A stretch of 64,000 bases of DNA from the NCBI RefSeq assembly GCF_030409505.1, contig NZ_JAUFPZ010000002.1:868001-932000 (forward strand). Direction: 5' to 3'. Positions 1 through 8,992 of the stretch are shown here, piece by piece; the first letter of the stretch is position 1, and each line of letters opens with the position of its first letter. The stretch is from Zunongwangia endophytica (GTDB taxonomy: Bacteria; Bacteroidota; Bacteroidia; Flavobacteriales; Flavobacteriaceae). The translations under genes were made by a program, and so were the position numbers. The notes beneath the pieces are model-generated. The model saw only the letters and a list, made by a program, of their open reading frames with translations, ran no database searches and had not been told where the DNA came from.

Positions 1-1862
1 GGCCAGGTGGAGATCGTGACGGTAATCCTTTTGTAACAACAAATATTACACTTCAGGTAGCTAAAAGATTAAAAAGTACCATCCTATTCTGCTATTATCA
101 AGATGCCAGAAAACTGAAAAGAAGATTGACTTTTGAAGGAGTAAGAGAGACCATTGAAGAGATCGAAAAAGAATTGTACGAAGGTGCAGTTTCTGAAAGC
201 GGTGATATTAAATTATCTCTTGAAGACTTGAAGTCTAAACTTCAGTCAGTAAGAGAAGTAATTATCGATAAGCATCAATCGCTTTTCTTGGATGATGTAG
301 ATGATCTATTAAATAAAGTAAACCTTTTTGGTTATCATTTAGCAACATTAGACATCCGTCAGGATAGTGGTGTTCACGAAGAAGTTCTTTCTGAAATTAT
401 CGAAGTTTGTGAAAAAAGAGGAGACAATTTAATTCCGAAGAATTACAAAGAGCTTTCTAACGAGGAGCAAATTGAAATTCTTACGAATGTAAAAGGAAAT
501 CTTTCTGCAGATGAGTTTAATCAAGAAGGTGGTATGGGACAAGCTACGATTTCTTCTATCCATGCTATGAAAGAAATTCAGCAGAAAAATGGTGAAAAAG
601 GAGCTAATCGCTATATAATTAGTCACAGTGAAGTTCCACAGAGTATCTTAGAACCTTTTGCATTCTTAAGGTTATGTGGTTGGGATAAGCCAACGGTAGA
701 TATTATTCCGTTATTCGAAACAGTACCAGATTTAAAGGCATCACCAGATGTGATGAAGACTTTATACAGCAATCCTGTTTATCGTGAGCATTTAGAGCGC
801 AGAGGGAATAAGCAAACGATAATGCTTGGTTTTAGTGATGGTACAAAAGATGGTGGTTATTTAATGGCTAACTGGAGTATCTACAAAGCAAAACAAGAAT
901 TAACTGAGATTTCTAGAGAATACGATATTAAAGTAACTTTCTTTGATGGTCGTGGAGGACCACCAGCGCGTGGTGGTGGAAAAACTCACCAGTTCTATGC
1001 TTCCTTAGGATCTGCTATCGAAAATGAAGAAATTCAGTTAACAGTACAGGGACAAACCATTAGTTCTAATTTTGGAACTAAAGACAGTTGCCAATACAAC
1101 TTAGAGCAGTTAATTAGTGCTGGAGTATCAAACGAGATCTTTAATCACGGTAAAAATAATTTATCTGAAGAAGATCGCGCGACGATGGTAGATTTAGCCG
1201 AATCTAGCTATGATACTTATATGAACTTCAAATCTCATCCAAGGTTTATTCCTTACTTAGAGAAAATGAGTACATTAAAGTATTATGCTAAAACAAACAT
1301 TGGTAGTCGCCCATCTAAGCGAAACAATAATGAATTAAACTTAGATAATTTAAGAGCGATACCATTTGTAGGTAGCTGGAGCCAGTTAAAGCAGAATGTT
1401 CCTGGTTTCTTTGGAGTAGGAACCGCATTGAAGCAATACGAGGAAAAAGGAGAATTTGATAAAGTGAAGCAACTTTACAATAATTCGATATTCTTTAAAA
1501 CCTTGTTGGAAAATAGTATGATGAGTTTAACTAAATCTTTCTTCGAACTTACTTCTTATATGAAGGATGATGAAGAGTTTGGTGAATTCTGGCAATTAAT
1601 TCATGATGAATATGAACGTTCTAAAGAAATGTTGCTAAAAGTTACAGGTTATAAGGAATTAATGGAAAACGAACCTGCGATGAGAGCTTCTATACAAGCT
1701 AGAGAGCGTATCGTACTACCATTACTTACAATACAGCAACATGCATTAAGAATGGTGCAGAAACTCCAAAAAGGTGAAGATGGCGCCCGTTTAGATGAAT
1801 TTGAAAAAATGGTTACCAGATCATTATACGGAAATATTAATGCAAGTAGAAATTCTGCATAA
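1..1862 (+). CDS. ppc: Phosphoenolpyruvate carboxylase, 3' part (5' end outside window)
   Basis: The cytoplasmic enzyme carboxylates PEP with bicarbonate to oxaloacetate and so refills the TCA cycle. The reading frame is open from the first base: codons beginning at position 3 give the hallmark GGDRDGNPFVT of this family, so the gene is cut by the window edge and the TTG at 126 is not its start. The glycine-rich catalytic loop GRGGPPARGGG lies near 945-980. The C-terminus is NASRNSA instead of the QNTG found in E. coli; the variant loop and tail are, as I recall, typical of the Bacteroidota form. The stop codon overlaps the next start (TAATG), suggesting translational coupling to the DinB-fold gene. 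Confidence 0.96.
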   Translation, partial: PGGDRDGNPFVTTNITLQVAKRLKSTILFCYYQDARKLKRRLTFEGVRETIEEIEKELYEGAVSESGDIKLSLEDLKSKLQSVREVIIDKHQSLFLDDVDDLLNKVNLFGYHLATLDIRQDSGVHEEVLSEIIEVCEKRGDNLIPKNYKELSNEEQIEILTNVKGNLSADEFNQEGGMGQATISSIHAMKEIQQKNGEKGANRYIISHSEVPQSILEPFAFLRLCGWDKPTVDIIPLFETVPDLKASPDVMKTLYSNPVYREHLERRGNKQTIMLGFSDGTKDGGYLMANWSIYKAKQELTEISREYDIKVTFFDGRGGPPARGGGKTHQFYASLGSAIENEEIQLTVQGQTISSNFGTKDSCQYNLEQLISAGVSNEIFNHGKNNLSEEDRATMVDLAESSYDTYMNFKSHPRFIPYLEKMSTLKYYAKTNIGSRPSKRNNNELNLDNLRAIPFVGSWSQLKQNVPGFFGVGTALKQYEEKGEFDKVKQLYNNSIFFKTLLENSMMSLTKSFFELTSYMKDDEEFGEFWQLIHDEYERSKEMLLKVTGYKELMENEPAMRASIQARERIVLPLLTIQQHALRMVQKLQKGEDGARLDEFEKMVTRSLYGNINASRNSA

Positions 1863-2383
1863 TGAATGTAGAGCAAATAAGTGCATCTGAATATAATTCG
1901 TTCTATGAAAATTATATCAAGATTATCCCCAAAGAAACTTCTTTGGGGATATTATTTTTAGATAATCTGAAAGAGGTTTCACATCTATTAGAAAATTTAT
2001 CTGAAGATCAATTATCATATAGATACGAGGAAGGAAAGTGGAGCGTTGCTGAAGTGCTACAGCATTTGATCGATGTGGAACGCATTTTTCAATTTAGAGC
2101 TTTAAGTTTAGCACGGAAAGAAGTAAAATCTTTGCCCGGTTTTGATCACGAAGAATATGCCGTAAATTCAGGAGCAGAAAATCGGAGTTTAAAAAGTTTA
2201 AAAGAAGAATTTGAAATTGTAAGAAAATCGACTTCATTTTTATTTGATTCTTTTACCGATAACATGCTTACAACTTCTGGACAGATGAATGGTGCATCGG
2301 CAACACCCAGAGCTATTGGTTTTATAATCGTTGGCCATACTAAGCACCATTTAAAAATTTTACAAGAACGCTACAAACTTTGA
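1862..2383 (+). CDS. DinB superfamily protein
   Basis: A 173-residue protein of the DinB/YfiT four-helix-bundle superfamily, whose members bind a divalent metal through three histidines. The sequence shows the first ligand in LQHLIDVE (around residue 67) and the C-terminal GHTKHH motif (around residue 160), which supplies the others. Members include thiol S-transferases and many proteins of unknown role, so the substrate cannot be told. It starts inside the ppc stop codon and its own stop overlaps the TTG start of the next gene (TTGA), so three genes form one tight transcription unit. The metabolic link to PEP carboxylase is unclear. Confidence 0.85.
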   Translation: MNVEQISASEYNSFYENYIKIIPKETSLGILFLDNLKEVSHLLENLSEDQLSYRYEEGKWSVAEVLQHLIDVERIFQFRALSLARKEVKSLPGFDHEEYAVNSGAENRSLKSLKEEFEIVRKSTSFLFDSFTDNMLTTSGQMNGASATPRAIGFIIVGHTKHHLKILQERYKL

Positions 2384-3396
2384 AGAATCCCCCAAAATAT
2401 CTCAAATCGGTACAGTCTTTCTTTAAACTATTAGTAAGAGCTTTTAATAGTTGGAATAAGAATGAGCCGTACTCTCGTAGTGCGACGATAGCCTATTATA
2501 CATTATTTTCCTTACCGTCATTATTGATCATAATTGTAACAATAGCCGGATATTTTTTTGGAAGAGAAGCGGTTCAGGGTAGAATTACCTCTGAAATTGG
2601 AAGATTTATAGGATCTGATGCTGCTAATGCCATTCAGGGTATGATCTCAAATGCCTGGCTTTCTAAAGATTCAACTTTTGCTATTATTTTTGGCGTAGGA
2701 ATGTTATTATTTGGTGCTACCGGTGTTTTTGTTCAGCTAAAACTGGCAATGAATAATATTTGGAATGTGGCTGAAAAACGTAATGATTTTTGGGGATTAT
2801 TGTTAGATAGAGCGATTTCTTTTGGAATGATCCTGGTTATCGGCCTTTTACTTCTAGTTTCACTGGTACTTTCAGCCTTATTGAATGTTATCAAAGAAAA
2901 AATTCACTTCATAGCTCCGAATATTACTGGCGCAATGTTGTATATAATCAATTTTGTAATTAGCTTTTTTGTAATAACTAGCTTATTCATGGCAGTTTTC
3001 AAAATCTTACCAGATATTAAAATCAAATGGAAAACTACTTTTTGGGGAGCTAGTTTAACTACAATCTTGTTTTTGATTGGTGAATATTTAATTGGCTTTT
3101 ATTTTGGTACAAGTGAGCCAACTTCTGTTTATGGTGGTGCATCCAGTGTTGTGCTTATATTATTATGGGTTTATTATGCCTGTATGATTTTGTTTTATGG
3201 CGCCGAGTTTACCGTACAATATGCTTTAGCGAAAAACGAAAAAATACAGTTAGGTAAAAATGGCGAGCCTGCTATCTATCAGGAAATGGAAAAACTGGAG
3301 AAAAAGAAAGTTCAGATTAAAGAGGAAAAAAGAATTATCGATAGATTGAAGGAGAACCTTAGAGCGGCAAAGAAAGGTAAAAAACCGGATGCATAA
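2380..3396 (+). CDS. YihY/virulence factor BrkB family membrane protein
   Basis: A 338-residue inner-membrane protein of the YihY/BrkB (UPF0761) family. It has an amphipathic N-terminus with the family signature SRSATIAYYTLFSLPSLL (around residues 30-48), about six membrane helices up to residue 285, including the YGGASSVVLILLWVYY segment, and a charged lysine/glutamate-rich C-terminal tail of about 50 residues likely to form a coiled coil in the cytoplasm. Family function is not settled; older annotation as ribonuclease BN is wrong. The TTG start overlaps the stop of the DinB-fold gene by one codon; no better ATG lies before the conserved region. Confidence 0.88.
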   Translation: MKNPPKYLKSVQSFFKLLVRAFNSWNKNEPYSRSATIAYYTLFSLPSLLIIIVTIAGYFFGREAVQGRITSEIGRFIGSDAANAIQGMISNAWLSKDSTFAIIFGVGMLLFGATGVFVQLKLAMNNIWNVAEKRNDFWGLLLDRAISFGMILVIGLLLLVSLVLSALLNVIKEKIHFIAPNITGAMLYIINFVISFFVITSLFMAVFKILPDIKIKWKTTFWGASLTTILFLIGEYLIGFYFGTSEPTSVYGGASSVVLILLWVYYACMILFYGAEFTVQYALAKNEKIQLGKNGEPAIYQEMEKLEKKKVQIKEEKRIIDRLKENLRAAKKGKKPDA

Positions 3397-3494
3397 ATTG
3401 GTCTGAAACTGCAGAATCTTAAAGTTTAACTCTTATTAACTCCAAAGAATATAATTTTAAAATCGCTTTAATACAGCCTCTCCCTGTTAGTTCT

Positions 3495-3502
3495 TAATTT
3501 TG
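3495..3502 (+). promoter_or_regulatory. Candidate -7 promoter box of the DJ-1/PfpI gene
   Basis: TAATTTTG matches the Bacteroidota -7 consensus TAnnTTTG and lies 25 bases before the ATG at 3528. No clear TTTG -33 element is seen at the expected 19-21 base spacing, so the call rests on one box. Confidence 0.35.
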
Positions 3503-3527
3503 GGGTAAACCTAAAAAAAAGAAAATT

Positions 3528-4076
3528 ATGGAAAAGAGAATCGCAATATTAGCAACTGATGGATTTGAAGAAAGCGAACTTACTTCTCCAAAAGAAGCTA
3601 TCGAAAAAGCAGGTTTTACTGCAGATGTAGTAAGTATTAAATCTGGTTCTATTAAAAGTTGGGATGTAGACAACTGGGGAAAAGATATTACTGTAGATAA
3701 ATTAGTTAGCGAAGTAAGCGCTAAAGATTATAACGCACTAGTTTTACCAGGTGGAGTTATTAATCCTGATAACTTACGTACTAACGAAGATGCTTTAGTA
3801 TTTATTAGAGATTTCTTTAAGCAAAGTAAGATCGTTGCTGCAATTTGCCATGGTCCTCAATCTTTAATTAACGCAGAAGTTGTTGAAGGAAGAACGATGA
3901 CATCTTTCCCATCTATCAAAAAAGATCTTGAAAACGCAGGAGCTTTATGGGTAGATAAGGAAGTAGTAGTAGACGAAGGTTTTGTAACAAGCAGGACTCC
4001 GGATGATTTACCAGCTTTTAATGATAAATTAATCGAAGAGATTAAAGAAGGAAAGCATGATTACCAACATGCATAA
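3528..4076 (+). CDS. DJ-1/PfpI family type 1 glutamine amidotransferase-like protein
   Basis: A 182-residue cytoplasmic protein of the DJ-1/PfpI superfamily (YhbO/PfpI branch), which includes stress-induced deglycases and proteases. The nucleophile elbow is AAICHGPQSL, with the catalytic cysteine near residue 106 and histidine next to it. The N-terminal ATDGFEESEL segment carries the conserved glutamate that contacts the cysteine, and SRTPDDLPAFN near the C-terminus is typical of the PfpI branch. Length agrees with the family. It stands alone, with its own -7 box and a strong terminator behind it. Exact substrate is not certain; deglycase activity in this family is debated. Confidence 0.9.
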   Translation: MEKRIAILATDGFEESELTSPKEAIEKAGFTADVVSIKSGSIKSWDVDNWGKDITVDKLVSEVSAKDYNALVLPGGVINPDNLRTNEDALVFIRDFFKQSKIVAAICHGPQSLINAEVVEGRTMTSFPSIKKDLENAGALWVDKEVVVDEGFVTSRTPDDLPAFNDKLIEEIKEGKHDYQHA

Positions 4077-4105
4077 ATCAATTTTAAAAAATTGATAAAA
4101 AAAAA

Positions 4106-4132
4106 GGAGAACTTCAAAGTTCTCCTTTTTTT
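4106..4132. terminator. Bidirectional rho-independent terminator
   Basis: GGAGAACT and AGTTCTCC form a perfect stem with a four-base loop. It is followed by a T run on the + strand and preceded by an A run, so it can end both the DJ-1/PfpI gene (+) and the acidic small protein gene (-). Confidence 0.85.
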
Positions 4133-4140
4133 ATTATGTA

Positions 4141-4440
4141 TTAATTTTCTTCTTCTTCCTCTTCGTTGTCTTTTTCTGGAATATCTACGATTGGCTCGTT
4201 AAAGTCTTCATCATCATAATCATCTTCGTCAAAATTAGCCATTTTATTTTCTAAACGTGTACTTACTTTAACAAGATAAATTGCATCCTCGGTTTTTACT
4301 TCAACAGCATCCACTGTTTCCCCTTTAAGGTTCTTAAAGGAGATGATGTGATCATCATCATAACCATCAGGGTATTTTTCAACCAGAAGGCTTAATATTT
4401 CAGGTGTTAATTTTTTAAAGTCAACAATTACTCTTTTCAT
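4141..4440 (-). CDS. Small conserved protein with acidic C-terminal tail
   Basis: A 99-residue protein with two parts. Residues 1-65 look like a small compact domain (MKRVIVDFKKLTPEILSLL start, then a beta-rich stretch with VDAVEVKTEDAIYLVKV). Residues 68-99 are almost wholly Asp and Glu. I recall similar proteins throughout the Flavobacteriia, sometimes mislabelled as DNA primase, but no function is known to me. The tail could bind basic proteins or metal ions; that is a guess. It lies downstream of aroB on the same strand with a 93-base gap, and ends at the bidirectional terminator. Confidence 0.72.
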   Translation of the reverse strand: MKRVIVDFKKLTPEILSLLVEKYPDGYDDDHIISFKNLKGETVDAVEVKTEDAIYLVKVSTRLENKMANFDEDDYDDEDFNEPIVDIPEKDNEEEEEEN

Positions 4441-4533
4441 TTTCTAAGGTTGATTTTTTTGCAATTATACTTAAAAATAAGAAACCTAAAAGCTTAAGTG
4501 CAATTTTTTAATGAAATAATAAAATTATAATAA

Positions 4534-5598
4534 TTAGGCGTTTTTATAAAATTCAAAGGCATTTAGAATCAATTCATTGGGTACCTGGCAATCAATTTCA
4601 GCTTCACCAATATCTTTCAGCAAGACGAAATTTATTTTACCCGCTTCATTTTTCTTATCGTACTTCATCAAATCAATAACCTGATCGATATCTTTCTGAC
4701 TGAATTCCGTTTTTCCGTAGAGATCAACAATTCGTTTAGTGATATCATCTAGTTTTTCAGAAGGAAAATCCTTCAAATGCTTTGATATATAAGTTGCTAA
4801 TATCATTCCTATAGCAACAGCTTCACCATGCAACAAGGTTTTTTTATCGTCATGAGTTAAACAATACGATTCTATGGCATGTCCCAAAGTGTGCCCGTAA
4901 TTTAAAGTTTTTCGTAATCCATTTTCATAGGGATCTTCTTTAACAACTTTGGCTTTTATATCTACGGAAGTTCGTATAATTTCGTCTAAATCATTTAAGG
5001 TTAGATCACTTAATTGCCCAACTTTATCCCAGTAATCTTCACTAGCGATAAGACCATGTTTCAATATTTCAGCCAATCCACTGCGCATTTCTTCTGTGGG
5101 TAAGGTGGCTAGATAATCGGAATCTACCACAACAAGTTCAGCATTAGAAATTACTCCAATTTGATTTTTTAGGTTACCTAAATCAACACCTGTTTTACCG
5201 CCTACAGAGGCATCGACCATAGAAAGTAGAGTAGTAGGTACGTTTATATAATTAATTCCTCTTTTAAAAGTAGAGGCAACAAAACCACCAAGATCGGTTA
5301 CAACGCCACCTCCCAGATTAATCATTAAACTTTTCCGGTCGCCTTCAAGATCAGACATTGCTTGCCAAACACCCATGCAGGTATCTAAATTTTTGTAGGA
5401 TTCCCCGGCATCTATTTCGATAACTTCAATTGTACTTTCTGTAGCTATTTTTGGTAAAAATGCTGATAAACAATGCTCGTGGGTATTAGAGTCCACAAGT
5501 ACAAAAATTTTAGAATGATTTGCATCTTGTAGATATTTGTTAATTTGCTCGTATGCTTCTTCTTTATAATAAACGGTTCCTTTTGCCGTATCTACCAT
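4534..5598 (-). CDS. aroB: 3-dehydroquinate synthase
   Basis: Second step of the shikimate pathway: converts DAHP to 3-dehydroquinate, using NAD and a divalent metal, in the cytoplasm. The 354-residue length is typical. The sequence shows the NAD-binding region NLGGGVVTDLGGFVAS (around residue 95), the conserved PTTLLSMVDASVGGKTGVD block (around residue 120) and the metal-binding NYGHTLGHAIE motif (around residue 234). The start ATG is at 5598. The chorismate synthase gene is 2.3 kb away on the other strand, so the pathway genes are near each other but not in an operon. Confidence 0.96.
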   Translation of the reverse strand: MVDTAKGTVYYKEEAYEQINKYLQDANHSKIFVLVDSNTHEHCLSAFLPKIATESTIEVIEIDAGESYKNLDTCMGVWQAMSDLEGDRKSLMINLGGGVVTDLGGFVASTFKRGINYINVPTTLLSMVDASVGGKTGVDLGNLKNQIGVISNAELVVVDSDYLATLPTEEMRSGLAEILKHGLIASEDYWDKVGQLSDLTLNDLDEIIRTSVDIKAKVVKEDPYENGLRKTLNYGHTLGHAIESYCLTHDDKKTLLHGEAVAIGMILATYISKHLKDFPSEKLDDITKRIVDLYGKTEFSQKDIDQVIDLMKYDKKNEAGKINFVLLKDIGEAEIDCQVPNELILNAFEFYKNA

Positions 5599-5667
5599 AA
5601 TATTGATTGTTTGTAACAGATTCGAAAATAAGCAGAAATAATTAAATCGAAATCAATATTCAATAAT

Positions 5668-5675
5668 TATATTTG
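5668..5675 (+). promoter_or_regulatory. Candidate -7 box of the proline dehydrogenase gene
   Basis: TATATTTG fits TAnnTTTG and lies 20 bases before the ATG at 5695. A matching -33 TTTG is not evident. Confidence 0.35.
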
Positions 5676-5694
5676 CGAAAATTAACGCTATCCC

Positions 5695-6906
5695 ATGATA
5701 AGAAAAAAGATATTTAACAATACCAAAACGGCTTTTAAATTAAAATCGGATAATGAGTTAGATAGAGCCATCTTTCTATTTAGTATGATGGGAAAACCAA
5801 CTCTAGTTAAATCTGGTATTGGACTTACCAAAATGTCTTTAAAACTGAAATTACCTGTAGAAGGGCTTATCAAGAAAACCATTTTTGAACAATTTGCCGG
5901 GGGCGAAACAATGGAAGATTGTAAACCCACAATCAAAACCATGTACGAGGCAAATCTTTGCAGCATCTTAGATTACTCTGTAGAAGGTAAAGAAACCGAA
6001 GAAGAATTTGATGCGGCTTTAGAGAAGAAATTAAGCTTAATAAAATTCGCAAAAGCAGAAAATGAACTTCCTTTTGCAGTATTTAAGCCTACCGGAGTTG
6101 GAAGGTTTGACATCTGGGAGAAGTTGACTGCCAATGTTAGTTTGGATGATGATGAAAAAAAGGAGTGGGAAAACATCAAAAGACGTGTTGATAAACTTTG
6201 TAAAACAGCGCACGATCTAAAAGTAAGATTATATGCAGATGGCGAAGAAAGCTGGATGCAAACTGCAGCAGATGATCTTATGGAAGATATGATGCGAAAG
6301 TATAATAAGGAAGAAGCATTAATTTTTAATACGTTGCAATGTTATCGCTGGGATAGGATTGAGTATTTAAAAAATTTACACGAAAAAGGTAAAGCTGATG
6401 GATTTAAAATAGGCGCCAAAATAGTTAGAGGTGCTTATATGGAAAAGGAAAATGAACGTGCTAAAAAGTTAGGTTATGTTTCCCCAATCTGTGAAAGTAA
6501 AGAAGCAACCGATGTGAATTTTAATAGCGTAATGTCTTATTGTTTGGCAAATTTACAAGATATCGCTGTTTTTATAGGAACTCACAACGAGGTGAGTAAT
6601 TACTTAGCTTTACAAATCATAGAAGATAAGGATATAGATCTTAATGATTCCAGAATTTGGTTTAGTCAGCTTTTTGGAATGAGTGATCATTTAAGTTATA
6701 ATCTTGCTAAGCGCGGTTACAACGCGGCGAAGCTTGTCCCATTTGGTCCGGTAAGAGATGTTGTTCCATATTTAATGCGAAGAGCACAAGAAAATTCCTC
6801 TGTAAAAGGACAAACAGGTAGAGAGCTTTCTTTATTATTAGAAGAACGTAAACGACGAAAAGGTCACGTAACCAGACACGATCGCCAGGAAAAGGAAAGT
6901 TTCTAA
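5695..6906 (+). CDS. Proline dehydrogenase family protein
   Basis: A 403-residue FAD enzyme of the proline dehydrogenase (PRODH, TIM-barrel) family that oxidises proline to pyrroline-5-carboxylate. Visible motifs are FAVFKPTGVGRF, ADGEESWMQTAADDL, TLQCYRWDRIEYL, KIVRGAYMEKEN and the GTHNE segment (around residue 298), in the usual order, and a C-terminal YLMRRAQENSSV segment. The protein is a stand-alone PRODH; the P5C dehydrogenase half of PutA is absent and not in the window. The ATG at 5695 follows a -7 box closely. The gene converges on the LpxH-like gene with only 10 bases between the stops and no clear terminator. Confidence 0.92.
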   Translation: MIRKKIFNNTKTAFKLKSDNELDRAIFLFSMMGKPTLVKSGIGLTKMSLKLKLPVEGLIKKTIFEQFAGGETMEDCKPTIKTMYEANLCSILDYSVEGKETEEEFDAALEKKLSLIKFAKAENELPFAVFKPTGVGRFDIWEKLTANVSLDDDEKKEWENIKRRVDKLCKTAHDLKVRLYADGEESWMQTAADDLMEDMMRKYNKEEALIFNTLQCYRWDRIEYLKNLHEKGKADGFKIGAKIVRGAYMEKENERAKKLGYVSPICESKEATDVNFNSVMSYCLANLQDIAVFIGTHNEVSNYLALQIIEDKDIDLNDSRIWFSQLFGMSDHLSYNLAKRGYNAAKLVPFGPVRDVVPYLMRRAQENSSVKGQTGRELSLLLEERKRRKGHVTRHDRQEKESF

Positions 6907-6916
6907 TTACGTTTAC

Positions 6917-7732
6917 TTATTTCGATTTACTACTTTTTACAACGGTAATAGCAGTAAGCAGTTGGGGTTTCTCATGTTTCTTGAAATCAAGTTCAGGAAA
7001 TCGGATTAATTCCCATTTTTTATCGTGGTATTCTAAAGCGGTTAGATTTTCTATCCAATCGCCAGAATTTAGATAAAGACAGGTACCTTTTTTATTTGTC
7101 TTACGCACAATTCGGGGTTGATGTATATGCCCGCAAACAACGTATTTATATCCATTTTCGATGGCAAGATCTGTTGCTGTTTTTTCAAAATCATCAATAA
7201 ATTTTATAGCTCCTTTTACACGATTTTTAATCTTTTTTGAAAGAGAGTATTTCTTTTTACCAATACCCACAAGACACCAATTTAAAAATCGATTAATTAG
7301 AATTAAAAGATCGTAGCCCCAGCCACCAAGTTTAGCAATCCATTTCGCATTTTGTACAGAAACATCAAAAACATCACCGTGAAAAAACCATGCTTTTTTA
7401 CCATCTAATTCTAACACCAGTTTATCTACTATAGAAAAAGATCCCAAAAAGGTTTCGCTGAATTTTCTTAGCATTTCGTCGTGATTTCCTGTAATATAGA
7501 TCACTTCAGTTCCGCTAGTACTTAAATCAATTATCTTTTTTATAACCTCTAAATGTGATTTCGGAAAATAGCGTTTTCTAAATTGCCAAATATCTATAAA
7601 ATCGCCATTCAGAATTAGTTTTTTAGGGCTTACACTTTCCAGATATAACAGCAATTCTTTGGCATGACATCCAAATGTTCCTAAATGCACATCTGAAATT
7701 ACTACCAAATCAATTTCTCTTTTTTTTCGCAA
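6917..7732 (-). CDS. UDP-2,3-diacylglucosamine diphosphatase-like metallophosphoesterase
   Basis: A 271-residue calcineurin-like phosphoesterase related to LpxH, which cleaves UDP-2,3-diacylglucosamine to lipid X in lipid A synthesis. The five metal motifs are all present: DVHLG (residue 14), GDFIDIW (43), GNHDEM (81), HGDVFD (118) and GHIHQPR (204). The protein is longer than E. coli LpxH (about 240 residues). The start is TTG at 7732: an in-frame stop lies two codons upstream and no ATG precedes the first metal motif. LpxH-like hydrolases in Bacteroidota may have other substrates, so I leave the symbol blank. Confidence 0.85.
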   Translation of the reverse strand: MRKKREIDLVVISDVHLGTFGCHAKELLLYLESVSPKKLILNGDFIDIWQFRKRYFPKSHLEVIKKIIDLSTSGTEVIYITGNHDEMLRKFSETFLGSFSIVDKLVLELDGKKAWFFHGDVFDVSVQNAKWIAKLGGWGYDLLILINRFLNWCLVGIGKKKYSLSKKIKNRVKGAIKFIDDFEKTATDLAIENGYKYVVCGHIHQPRIVRKTNKKGTCLYLNSGDWIENLTALEYHDKKWELIRFPELDFKKHEKPQLLTAITVVKSSKSK

Positions 7733-7880
7733 TACTTAAATATTTGAAGTAAAGAACCTGAAATTAAGCTAATTAAAGGTTTATTTCAGTTTAAAGAAAT
7801 CTTACTAAATCATTAAATCTGATTTTATTGTTACTTGAATATTAATTGTGTTAACATTTTTAATTTATAGGCTAAAAAAT

Positions 7881-7888
7881 TACATTTG
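7881..7888 (+). promoter_or_regulatory. Candidate -7 box of aroC
   Basis: TACATTTG fits TAnnTTTG and ends 15 bases before the ATG at 7904. It overlaps the in-frame TTG at 7886, which argues that TTG is not the start and ATG 7904 is. Confidence 0.4.
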
Positions 7889-7903
7889 TTCAAAATCGTA
7901 GCA

Positions 7904-8968
7904 ATGGCAGGAAATTCCTTCGGAAAAATTTTTAAACTTACCACTTTTGGTGAGTCACATGGCCCGGCAATAGGTGGAATCATCGATGGATGTCCGGCAG
8001 GCTTAAAATTAAATTTAGATGCAATTCAGGAAGAACTAAACCGGAGAAAGCCCGGGCAGTCTTCCATTGTTACACAACGTAAAGAACCAGATACGGTAGA
8101 ATTCTACTCAGGAATTTTTGAAGGACAAACTACTGGTACGCCAATTGGCTTTGTAATCCATAACGCCAATCAAAAATCTAAAGATTATTCTCATATTAAA
8201 GATGCTTATCGACCTTCGCATGCCGATTATACTTACGATGAGAAATACGGCGTAAGAGATTATCGTGGTGGTGGCCGTAGTTCTGCTCGTGAAACTGCAA
8301 GTAGAGTAGTAGCAGGAGCGATTGCAAAGCAAATGCTAGAGAATATCAAAATTACTGCTTACGTAGATTCTGTGGGTAAAATATCTTTAGAGAAACCCCA
8401 TTACGAAGTCGATTTTTCTTTAATTGAAACGAACCCTGTTCGCTGTCCAGATAAAGCGAAAGCTGAAGAAATGGAAGCCTATATTAAGCAAATTCGATCT
8501 GAAGGTGATACTGTTGGCGGTACAGTGCGATGTGTTATTAGCAATGTGCCTAAAGGATTAGGAGAGCCGGTTTTCGACAAATTACATGCTGAATTAGGTA
8601 AAGCTATGTTGTCTATTAATGCCGTTAAAGGTTTTGAATACGGTAGCGGTTTTGAAGGAACTCAAATGAAAGGAAGTGAACATAACGATCTTTTTAACGA
8701 AGACGGTTCTACAAAATCTAATTTGAGTGGAGGAATACAAGGTGGAATTTCTAATGGAATGGACATCTATTTTAATGTTGCCTTTAAACCTGTGGCTACG
8801 ATTATGCAAAATCAGGAAACTATCGATAAAGAAGGTAAATTAGTAGAAATGCAGGGTAAAGGTCGTCATGATCCTTGTGTTGTACCAAGAGCTGTTCCTA
8901 TTGTTGAAGCAATGGCAGCACTTACTATTGCCGACTTTTTACTTCAGAATAAATCTTCTAAATTATAA
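7904..8968 (+). CDS. aroC: Chorismate synthase
   Basis: Last common step of aromatic synthesis: 5-enolpyruvylshikimate-3-phosphate to chorismate, needing reduced FMN. The 354-residue product starts [20 protein letters not shown], the first family signature. The signature [21 protein letters not shown] (around residue 115) and the C-terminal [17 protein letters not shown] signature (around residue 320) are also present. An in-frame TTG exists 18 bases upstream but lies inside the probable -7 box, and homologues start with MAGN, so I place the start at the ATG. A symporter gene follows after 24 bases and is probably cotranscribed. Confidence 0.97.
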   Translation: MAGNSFGKIFKLTTFGESHGPAIGGIIDGCPAGLKLNLDAIQEELNRRKPGQSSIVTQRKEPDTVEFYSGIFEGQTTGTPIGFVIHNANQKSKDYSHIKDAYRPSHADYTYDEKYGVRDYRGGGRSSARETASRVVAGAIAKQMLENIKITAYVDSVGKISLEKPHYEVDFSLIETNPVRCPDKAKAEEMEAYIKQIRSEGDTVGGTVRCVISNVPKGLGEPVFDKLHAELGKAMLSINAVKGFEYGSGFEGTQMKGSEHNDLFNEDGSTKSNLSGGIQGGISNGMDIYFNVAFKPVATIMQNQETIDKEGKLVEMQGKGRHDPCVVPRAVPIVEAMAALTIADFLLQNKSSKL

Positions 8969-8992
8969 CAAAACAATACAGAAAACCACACT

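Noticed and set aside
7886..7903. TTG as start of aroC
   Set aside because: It overlaps the probable -7 box; the ATG at 7904 gives the MAGN start typical of chorismate synthases.
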